Below, in pieces: positions 1 through 5,867 of a stretch of DNA of 5,867 bases. Where the stretch lies: contig JAJDEL010000051.1 in the NCBI GenBank assembly GCA_029259835.1, positions 1 to 5,867 on the forward strand, read 5' to 3'. The DNA is from Planctomicrobium sp. Its GTDB lineage: Bacteria; Planctomycetota; Planctomycetia; Planctomycetales; Planctomycetaceae. Position 1 is the first letter of the stretch, and every line of letters begins with the position of its first letter. A program made the position numbers and the translations under genes. The notes beneath the pieces were generated by a model. That model saw nothing but the letters and a program-made list of their open reading frames with translations. It ran no database searches and was not told where the DNA came from.

Positions 1-1274
1 GACATACCAACGCTGAGACCAACAAGAAATAACACGCTCACCGCAGCTTTCGCCAGAGTTTTCGCTCCTGTAGATCTGAGATTGCGTCCATGACGTGCCA
101 ACTCACCGGCCCTCCAATTCAAGCCAGCACGTATAGCATGACCAAGGATGAGGCTCACAAAGATCGCTGCAAAGAGCCACAGAATCCGCCATGATTCATT
201 GCCAAGGACCAACTCTCGTGATAGCCAGGGCTTATCTTCATCAGGTAAATTGAGAATCGGTTTATCTTTGTAGAACTCGTGCAGGGTGTCAATTTGTGCG
301 ACCGTGTCCACTGAAAAACGCCAGACCCCCTCTTCGTTACGAGCGATCTCAACCGGCTGGTTAGGTTCATTGAGTGGGAATCGAAAGATGGGCCCCTCCG
401 GGTCGTCGCTGACCTGGGCATAATCAATCAACGCCAAACGTTCAATGACCTCTTTGAGTTTGCGAGCAAGTCCCATCTTGCGATATGGGTTCGGGCCAGG
501 ATATTTGCTGTCGAACTCGGAAAAATTGAGCGCGGCGACGGCTGACTGATAGTCCTTTTTTTCAAGCGAATCAAATAATGTTCGCATCGTACTTCGGGCG
601 CTCTTTAGCTTGTCTGGAACGGGAGCTGAATCTGTCTGCACATTGACTTCACCGGTCTTCTTGTCCGGCTCGTTGCCTGAGGGTGGATCCCCGACACTTT
701 CTTCCTGGACCGGTTTTTGAACTTTCGTTGCATCCGAGTTAATCGGCGTTTGTTCACGGAGGACAGTGTAAATTGCATCGATTTTGAGAACAGTCTCTGC
801 TGCGAATCTCCACCGTCCATCTTTGCTTCTTTCAAGAACAATTGGCGAATCCGCCTTTTCGGGTGGAAATCGGACGGGGAGAGAGTCCGACTCATCGCTA
901 ATCAGAGAGAAATCGACCAACGCCAAATGGTCTAGACAGGCCTTCAAGCGTTGTGCGTACTTGACCTGCTCGAAAGGATCTGGAGTGGGGTCGATAACTG
1001 AAAAATCGAGCGCTAATGCTGCAGTGCGATAGTCCTCGTTTTCGACTGCGATAATAAAGCTTTTGAGGGTATGTCGAGCACATTTAAAACTGGCCTCTTC
1101 TTGAAGTGTTGAGGGCTCGTCGTCTGCCGACTTGGTCAAATTGGTGTCGTCAGCATCTTCTCGTGTCTCCGTGTCAGACACTTGACCGAAGCACACTGAC
1201 GAAGTTGGCAACCACTGGCTGAAAAGGCTACAATAAATCGCAACAGCCAGAAAGATGATCCAGCGGCAAAACAT
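1..1274 (-). CDS. Probable MscS-family mechanosensitive ion channel, N-terminal part (3' end beyond window)
   Basis: The frame is open from ATG at 1274 to the window edge, giving 424 complete codons with no stop. Residues 1-27 form a hydrophobic signal-like segment (MFCRWIIFLAVAIYCSLF). An acidic, Ser/Thr-rich linker follows at about 31-62. Two related domains lie at about 66-178 and 226-341, separated by a Pro/Glu/Lys-rich linker. A membrane helix lies at about 362-383 (WRILWLFAAIFVSLILGHAI) and a second begins near 404. The domain pattern (small helical start, DYxxAxxALxFS, xRxLKxxxxRLALID, SDDPEG, VWRFSxxTV) is one I know from the extracytoplasmic N-terminus of MscS channels in planctomycetes and some other bacteria. 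The diagnostic MscS pore and beta domains would lie past the left edge, so the family call is by recall and is not proven. ATG 1274 is preferred over the in-frame ATG at 1394 because it has a GGAG 8 bases upstream and starts directly at the signal sequence. Confidence 0.68.
   Translation of the reverse strand, partial: MFCRWIIFLAVAIYCSLFSQWLPTSSVCFGQVSDTETREDADDTNLTKSADDEPSTLQEEASFKCARHTLKSFIIAVENEDYRTAALALDFSVIDPTPDPFEQVKYAQRLKACLDHLALVDFSLISDESDSLPVRFPPEKADSPIVLERSKDGRWRFAAETVLKIDAIYTVLREQTPINSDATKVQKPVQEESVGDPPSGNEPDKKTGEVNVQTDSAPVPDKLKSARSTMRTLFDSLEKKDYQSAVAALNFSEFDSKYPGPNPYRKMGLARKLKEVIERLALIDYAQVSDDPEGPIFRFPLNEPNQPVEIARNEEGVWRFSVDTVAQIDTLHEFYKDKPILNLPDEDKPWLSRELVLGNESWRILWLFAAIFVSLILGHAIRAGLNWRAGELARHGRNLRSTGAKTLAKAAVSVLFLVGLSVGM
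252..599 (-). repeat. Domain copy 2 in the channel N-terminus (residues about 226-341)
   Basis: This is the second copy of the domain and lies closer to the membrane. It keeps the form I associate with MscS-linked N-terminal domains, including SDDPEGPIFRFP and VWRFSVDTVAQIDTLHEFY. It ends about 20 residues before the first membrane helix, so it should sit against the outer face of the membrane. Confidence 0.7.
741..1079 (-). repeat. Domain copy 1 in the channel N-terminus (residues about 66-178)
   Basis: This encodes the first of two homologous domains. Shared landmarks with copy 2 are AR-T at the start, DY--A--AL-FS, an A-RLK/A-KLK helix, LALVD/LALID, -RFP and the ending DGRWRFAAETV--ID versus EGVWRFSVDTV--ID. 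Copy 1 lacks the SDDPEG signature, reading SDESDSLP there. The similarity is at protein level and the DNA is diverged, so this is an old duplication. Confidence 0.7.
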
Positions 1275-1282
1275 GATGATGG

Positions 1283-1286
1283 CTCC
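1283..1286 (-). promoter_or_regulatory. Ribosome binding site of the channel gene
   Basis: GGAG on the minus strand lies 8 bases before ATG 1274. It decides the start: the alternative in-frame ATG at 1394 has no comparable purine stretch and would put about 40 mostly non-hydrophobic residues ahead of the signal sequence. Confidence 0.55.
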
Positions 1287-1455
1287 GAGAGGAATATAGT
1301 CTGGTACACTTTCTAAAAACAGTTTTTCATAACCCGATACTAAGCTGAGAGCCTGGCCGACCGCAACCTGATCTTGAACAACCACATTCACCATATCGGC
1401 TATGGCGTTCGTCTCTCACGTTCTGATAATTATCGCTTAGTTTCCAACCTGAAGC

Positions 1456-1812
1456 TCACGCTTTGAATTCCAAACTAAAACAAGAATCGTATTCGGCGAT
1501 GAGTTCGCGGTCCTTGTCCACCACCATGTTTGAGACTTCGCTTCCACCGTGCATGCTCCACCAGTATTCGCCGCATCGCCTCAGCAACCGCTCCAAAGAA
1601 ATGGCCTCGACTTTCCATTGCTGCGGTTCATCAACATCGACCAAACGTACACAGGTTTCATGTACCAGTAAAGTCGGCTGAATTGACTTCCTCGGTTTCC
1701 GCTTTGAGAGTTTTGCTGATGCCAGCTTGCGAAGTTCTTGATAGACCACCGGCAACAGCTTTTCGTCCGCTTCCGTGTGACCTTGGTCAAAGAAGGACAA
1801 ACCTGGAATCAA
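1456..1812 (-). pseudogene. Remnant of a planctomycete-type ECF RNA polymerase sigma factor, frameshifted and truncated
   Basis: The first 66 codons read like the sigma region 2 part of the ECF family with the pattern LLP-VY-ELRKLA--KL, then LVHE--VRLV-V-EPQQW (residues 19-66). After W66 (codon 1617-1615) the family match stops in this frame. It resumes one frame over as [20 protein letters not shown] followed by AR-KRSLK-GGG, which is the expected continuation. A one-base loss, or a two-base gain, near 1612-1614 explains this. The restored frame ends at a TAG at 1475-1477, and I found no region 4 helix-turn-helix in any minus frame downstream. The open frame starts with TTG at 1812, directly after an in-frame TAG, so the usual N-terminus is also damaged. 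It is non-functional as a sigma factor unless the assembly has errors, and the missing C-terminal half makes simple sequencing error unlikely. Confidence 0.82.
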
Positions 1813-1817
1813 AACCT

Positions 1818-1874
1818 AAAAAACACTTGACCTTCAAGACATTCGCTGCACACGATGAACTCATCAGCGAATGT
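1818..1874 (-). terminator. Probable rho-independent terminator of the metallophosphoesterase gene (composite hairpin plus T6)
   Basis: A perfect 10-base inverted repeat (ACATTCGCTG at 1839-1848, CAGCGAATGT at 1865-1874) encloses a 16-base loop that can pair further (ATGA with TCAT). It is followed directly on the minus strand by a small second hairpin, CTTGA-agg-TCAAG (1838-1826), then TG and six Ts (1823-1818). The structure begins 54 bases past the metallophosphoesterase stop. The hairpin next to the T-run is only 5 bp, so efficiency is uncertain. It would also separate this gene from the sigma remnant. Confidence 0.5.
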
Positions 1875-1927
1875 GATGCATGAGGCTTTTGCTGTTAGAT
1901 TTCTTACTAGATCGCTCTCGCGGCACA

Positions 1928-2827
1928 TTACTTTTCAAGTGTCGATAAAGTTGTCGCGCCGGGGCATTCGTAGCTCAATTCATTGACCCACTGATTTGTT
2001 TTAAAGCTACGCGTGCGAATCAGAATTCTTTCTCGTTCAACGACGATCAAGCGACCCTGTGGAGTGGGGTTTTTGTAGCCAAGATTTGTCACAGCGAGGT
2101 GGAGGCAGTCTGCTTCTCGATGCGTTGTTGCATTGCCCAAACGGTCGACAGCACGATGATCAGGGTGCGTGTGACCGCTCACCCAGAGCTTGACTTCTGG
2201 ATGCCTGCGAAGCAGGTCTCGAATTGCACTCGAGTCGCTCGCAGGCACACGTGTATTGAAAGGGTATTCACCAGGGAAGAGCGAGATGAGATCACCCGAG
2301 TTGTATACTGTGTCTGCCAAGGGGAGGTGATGAAAGACAATCGTCGTCGCCGTCTTGTCTGACAACTGTTCTTCGAGCCAATCGACTCGATCTTGAACAA
2401 TCGGAATCTCGTGACCGTATTCTGCAACACCGAGGAAGATTAAGCGGATTCCCTTGAGCCATACGACATCGTCAAGAGGTCGATTGGAAACTTCGTGATA
2501 TCGCTTGAGTGTTTCCTCTGTGCGCGCTTCTGTGTTCCCGGAGAGGTAATAGCTGACAGAGTGGATTTTCGTCAGGAATTGTTCGACCAGTGGGAAACTT
2601 TCCATCCCTTTCCCAATCAGATCACCGTTTAAGACGAGCAGGTCTAAGTCCTGCTGCATCACAGAATCTCGCAGAAATAACTCTGAGTAACCTTGTGTCC
2701 CATCTGCCCCGAGATGCAAGTCGGAGATCACTCCCAAAGTCAGGCTTCCCTCTGGACTATTCTGTTCCGGTTTCGCACGCCAAATGTCGTAATCTTTGCC
2801 GCGTGTTTTGATTGGTTTGTCTGGCAT
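1928..2827 (-). CDS. Metallophosphoesterase (calcineurin-like), GNH motif altered to GNT
   Basis: This is a 299-residue protein of the calcineurin-like metallophosphoesterase superfamily, two-metal enzymes that cleave phosphomonoesters or diesters. The motifs occur in order: SDLHLG with D36 and H38; NGDLIG with D69; SGNTE at 96-100, where GNH[DE] is expected; FHHLPL with H166 and H167; and SGHTH with H219 and H221. The metal ligands are therefore present, including Asn98, but the usual motif-III His is Thr99. No signal peptide or membrane segment is visible, so it should be cytoplasmic. The start ATG at 2827 is well defined because an in-frame TAA lies two codons upstream. The ribosome binding site is weak. 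The substrate cannot be inferred, and an Icc/YfcE-like phosphodiesterase is only one possibility. A possible small membrane protein gene ends 52 bases upstream. Confidence 0.88.
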   Translation of the reverse strand: MPDKPIKTRGKDYDIWRAKPEQNSPEGSLTLGVISDLHLGADGTQGYSELFLRDSVMQQDLDLLVLNGDLIGKGMESFPLVEQFLTKIHSVSYYLSGNTEARTEETLKRYHEVSNRPLDDVVWLKGIRLIFLGVAEYGHEIPIVQDRVDWLEEQLSDKTATTIVFHHLPLADTVYNSGDLISLFPGEYPFNTRVPASDSSAIRDLLRRHPEVKLWVSGHTHPDHRAVDRLGNATTHREADCLHLAVTNLGYKNPTPQGRLIVVERERILIRTRSFKTNQWVNELSYECPGATTLSTLEK

Positions 2828-2879
2828 GTCTACTTACACTCTCTCACTCGGTTCGTTTTTGATCATCTGCGATCGAGCA

Positions 2880-3038
2880 TTAGACGTCTCTTTGAGATGG
2901 TTCAGAGGTGCGAGATTGTCTGGAGATTTCTTTACTCAACACGTAGAGCAAATAGAGGAATCCTAAGAGTACCAATATTGAGGCATTCAGCAATACGATG
3001 ACTACGATTTCTTGGACGTCTGTCGCACCATCGGGCAT
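2880..3038 (-). CDS. Possible small single-span membrane protein, 52 residues, unknown function
   Basis: From ATG 3038 the frame encodes a short polar N-terminus (MPDGATDVQE), a strong hydrophobic helix at about residues 11-34 (IVVIVLLNASILVLLGFLYL, then LYVL), and a basic/polar tail (SKEISRQSR onward). By the positive-inside rule the tail would be cytoplasmic. The same frame is open further upstream to a GTG at 3317, which would give 145 residues. That extra part is cysteine- and serine-rich and has no recognisable domain, so I prefer the short form. A GGTGGA stretch just before ATG 3038 is a poor, too-close ribosome binding site. I do not recognise a family. It is co-oriented with the metallophosphoesterase and could be co-transcribed with it. 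Confidence 0.42.
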   Translation of the reverse strand: MPDGATDVQEIVVIVLLNASILVLLGFLYLLYVLSKEISRQSRTSEPSQRDV

Positions 3039-3391
3039 CGATCCACCGCAGGCCACTTTAGTAGTCCAAGTTCTTTCTAGCTGGGCCGACGAAGTCGGTG
3101 GAAGGCTGCAAGCCAATCGATCCAACTGATGGGACTCAGACTCTTCGCATGAAGCGACAAAACAGTATTTCATCAATAATTCGGCGTTTTCCCGACATGC
3201 CATGATGATGCATTTTAAAACCCCTGTCTGCAGATAGCCTACCCCGGTCGATGTGACCGGAGCATTTATGAAAGGATCAACTCTGCCTCCCCCACTCAAC
3301 ATCGGGATACACGACACGGAATGTCACAAAGTCGTATCGACTACGTATCATGATTGAAAGTCGGCTGTTGCATGAATCATTTTGACTCGCC

Positions 3392-3418
3392 TGTTGGTTG
3401 TGTTAGCCAAAACCAACA
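3392..3418. repeat. Inverted repeat, 8-bp stem, 11-base loop
   Basis: TGTTGGTT (3392-3399) and AACCAACA (3411-3418) are perfect reverse complements. No T-run follows on either strand, so terminator function is not supported. It could be an operator-like site or chance. Confidence 0.3.
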
Positions 3419-3508
3419 AGACACGCAGGTACGATTCATTGCTGAAGATCGAATGCACGGCGAAAGTCAAAAAACGGTCGGTTAGTACAAATCCCAAGAA
3501 ACGCATGA

Positions 3509-3544
3509 GAAGATGACACGACGACAGCAGCTGTCTTCATCTTC
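3509..3544 (-). terminator. Hairpin downstream of the DUF1501 / microprotein unit, possible transcript end
   Basis: Outer arms GAAGATGA (3509-3516) and TCATCTTC (3537-3544) enclose an inner stem GACAG (3523-3527) and CTGTC (3531-3535) with a three-base loop. A six-base bulge on one side faces a single base on the other. On the minus strand it lies 10 bases past the TAG of the small frame at 3555-3698 and about 160 bases past the DUF1501 stop. The downstream Ts are short and interrupted, so this is at best a weak intrinsic terminator or a 3'-end stabilising hairpin. Confidence 0.35.
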
Positions 3545-3554
3545 AACGTTAATC

Positions 3555-3698
3555 CTAAACAGCAGCGGCGGTGATCACCGTTGAGACAACCAACACAGTC
3601 AGTACTGAAAGCATGTGGCGGGTTTCCTCAAAGGACATGCCGGAGCGCCGTGCTCGTTTGGGCGGCGAATTCTGCTCGAAAGACAAGTTCGTTGGCAT
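3555..3698 (-). CDS. Possible 47-residue membrane microprotein directly after the DUF1501 gene
   Basis: The ATG at 3698 starts 3 bases after the DUF1501 TAA, in the same frame. The frame runs to TAG 3557-3555, and a second in-frame stop follows one codon later. The peptide has a polar N-terminus with a basic cluster (PPKRARRSG, residues 12-20) and then MSFEETRHML. It ends in a hydrophobic stretch, VLTVLVVSTVITAAAV (residues 32-47). RRSG|MSFEE resembles a class III (prepilin) leader with Gly at -1 and Glu at +5. However, the hydrophobic segment starts several residues later than in true prepilins and there is no globular domain. Translation could be coupled to DUF1501, since there is no good ribosome binding site of its own. 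It may also be a chance frame. Confidence 0.33.
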   Translation of the reverse strand: MPTNLSFEQNSPPKRARRSGMSFEETRHMLSVLTVLVVSTVITAAAV

Positions 3699-3701
3699 TT
3701 C

Positions 3702-5126
<1,425 letters not shown>

Positions 5127-5263
5127 GTTCGTGGTCCTTATGTCTGTGCGACTCGCACTAGTGCAGCGTCAATCTTAAAAAATTAGGGTTGATGAAAAGT
5201 TAAGGAGCGACAACGGAGCGGTTTACCAAGTCAGGAATCCCCAATTCTAAGCCTGACAAGGCA
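5127..5263 (-). other. DUF1553-DUF1501 intergenic spacer with small inverted repeats
   Basis: The spacer holds a perfect 10-base palindrome, GCACTAGTGC (5155-5164), 29 bases before the DUF1501 start. It also holds a 6-bp inverted repeat, GTCAGG (5230-5235) and CCTGAC (5252-5257), with a 16-base loop, just past the DUF1553 stop. There is no T-run to make the latter a terminator. A TTGACG (5172-5167) resembles a -35 box, but no matching -10 follows at the right distance. The genes may be co-transcribed through the spacer. Confidence 0.35.
5135..5139 (-). promoter_or_regulatory. Ribosome binding site of the DUF1501 gene
   Basis: AAGGA on the minus strand is separated from ATG 5126 by 8 bases. 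It fixes the start at the Met that immediately precedes the twin-arginine signal. Confidence 0.65.
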
Positions 5264-5867
5264 CTAGTCCAGGATCCGAAACTCTGCCGTTGACAGCATT
5301 GCCTGACAGAAACTCAATACAGTGACGTCGCGTTTCGGCTCACCAGCGTCCTTATTGTTCTGCGCAATTTCTCTTTGTCGCAGAAACTCCAGTGAGCGAG
5401 CCATCTCGTGATCGTCGGGCCTGCGTCCGAAGCATAATTCAAACGCTCGTTCCACCATCTTCTTGTCGTGTTTGGTTTCTCGCTGGAGCCGTGCCGCCAG
5501 TTCACGGGCTCGATTCTGAACGAACTCGCTGTTCATCAGGTACAATGCCTGTACCGGAACGTTGGTGATTTCTCGATCTCCCGTCACCAGACCCGGTTCT
5601 GCGAAATCGAAAAGTTCCAGAACATCCGGAAGCCGATCGCGGATCACGGGGAGATAGACAGAGCGGTACGTTGAGCCGTCCAGATCCTTCGGGAGTTTCT
5701 TGTTGAGTCCGATCAACGAAATCGGCCTGTCACCGATCATCGTCGCGACCAGTGATCCGCCGGGGCGCGTGCGATCGAGGCTTCCGGCTGCAAACAGCAT
5801 CGCGTCGCGAATAGCTTCTGCTTCCAAACGACGTTTGGGCATTCTCCACAGCAGCCGGTTCTCAGGA
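5264..5867 (-). CDS. DUF1553 domain protein (planctomycete PSD1/cytochrome c-type), C-terminal part; 5' end beyond window
   Basis: The last 200 codons are present, open to the right edge and ending in TAG at 5266-5264. The visible part begins PENRLLWRMPKRRLEAEAIR followed by DAML, the conserved entry to the DUF1553 domain. Because this motif runs through the Met at 5842, that Met is internal and not the start. Later blocks also fit: GGS (residues 36-38), STYRSVYLPVIRD-LPD-LELFDF, NVPVQALYLMNSEFVQ-RA-ELA, CFGRRPDDHEMARSLEFL, and the ending LSFCQAMLSTAEFRILD. In full-length relatives the missing N-terminal part usually carries a signal peptide, often a planctomycete-type cytochrome c domain, and DUF1549. 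I infer these but cannot see them. The protein is probably exported and functionally paired with the DUF1501 protein downstream. Its biochemical activity is unknown. Confidence 0.92.
   Translation of the reverse strand, partial: PENRLLWRMPKRRLEAEAIRDAMLFAAGSLDRTRPGGSLVATMIGDRPISLIGLNKKLPKDLDGSTYRSVYLPVIRDRLPDVLELFDFAEPGLVTGDREITNVPVQALYLMNSEFVQNRARELAARLQRETKHDKKMVERAFELCFGRRPDDHEMARSLEFLRQREIAQNNKDAGEPKRDVTVLSFCQAMLSTAEFRILD

Larger units (their letters stand above)
3039..3554. other. Region without a convincing gene
   Basis: About 515 bases. The part at 3039-3317 is open in the frame of the small membrane protein but has no recognisable domain. A 34-codon minus-strand frame beginning MKTAAVVVSSSHAF starts at 3540, but it overlaps the 3509-3544 hairpin and shows no family. 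Apart from the hairpins listed separately I see no RNA gene, mobile element or clear promoter here. Confidence 0.5.

Noticed and set aside
1530..1883. Plus-strand frame of 117 codons over the sigma remnant and terminator
   Set aside because: It is antisense to sequence that matches ECF sigma factors in two minus frames, and it runs through the terminator hairpin; nothing in it is recognisable.
2693..3001. Plus-strand frame of 102 codons across the phosphoesterase start
   Set aside because: It overlaps the start of a clearly recognisable minus-strand enzyme and has no domain, signal or ribosome binding site.
3039..3317. Long form (145 residues, GTG start) of the small membrane protein
   Set aside because: The added residues are Cys/Ser-rich without a domain or signal peptide and the GTG has no clear ribosome binding site; the ATG at 3038 directly before the hydrophobic helix is simpler. 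It is not excluded.
3611..3640. Inverted repeat GCATGT ... ACATGC
   Set aside because: Only 6 bp with an 18-base loop, expected by chance in a window of this size.
5144..5172. Sigma-70-type promoter for DUF1501 from TTGACG
   Set aside because: At the standard 17-base spacing the -10 position reads GCACAG, which barely matches TATAAT.

Overview
The window looks like chromosomal DNA of a planctomycete (Planctomycetota). The main evidence is the adjacent DUF1553-type and DUF1501-type genes at the right end, a pairing greatly expanded in that phylum. The remnant of an ECF sigma factor of the kind abundant in planctomycetes, and an MscS-type channel with a large extracytoplasmic N-terminal region, fit the same assignment. 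All supported genes lie on the minus strand, so the order of reading is from high to low coordinates.

Layout from right to left: (i) 5264-5867, the C-terminal 200 residues of a DUF1553 protein whose start lies outside the window. (ii) 3702-5126, a complete Tat-exported DUF1501 protein. (iii) 3555-3698, a possible 47-residue membrane microprotein starting 3 bases after the DUF1501 stop, followed by a hairpin at 3509-3544. (iv) 3039-3554, mostly without a convincing gene. (v) 2880-3038, a possible 52-residue single-span membrane protein. (vi) 1928-2827, a metallophosphoesterase in which the usual GNH[DE] motif reads GNTE, followed by a composite hairpin and T-tract at 1818-1874. (vii) 1456-1812, a frameshifted and truncated ECF sigma factor. 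(viii) 1-1274, the N-terminal 424 residues of a probable MscS-family mechanosensitive channel with two copies of an N-terminal domain. It runs off the left edge and is open throughout.

The DUF1553 and DUF1501 proteins probably work together at or outside the cytoplasmic membrane, though their biochemical role is not established. The metallophosphoesterase and the small membrane protein upstream could form a small transcription unit. The sigma remnant and the channel gene look independent. Four 60-base rows counted by hand gave 58% and 63% G+C in the DUF1501 gene against 45% and 47% in the metallophosphoesterase gene, so the two halves may differ in origin or in expression-related codon use.

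I found no CRISPR array, tRNA, rRNA, insertion sequence, toxin-antitoxin or defence system. Nothing here can honestly be called a new system. The most useful oddities are the tandem domain in the channel, the altered phosphoesterase motif, the sigma-factor fossil and the two unlisted small membrane proteins.
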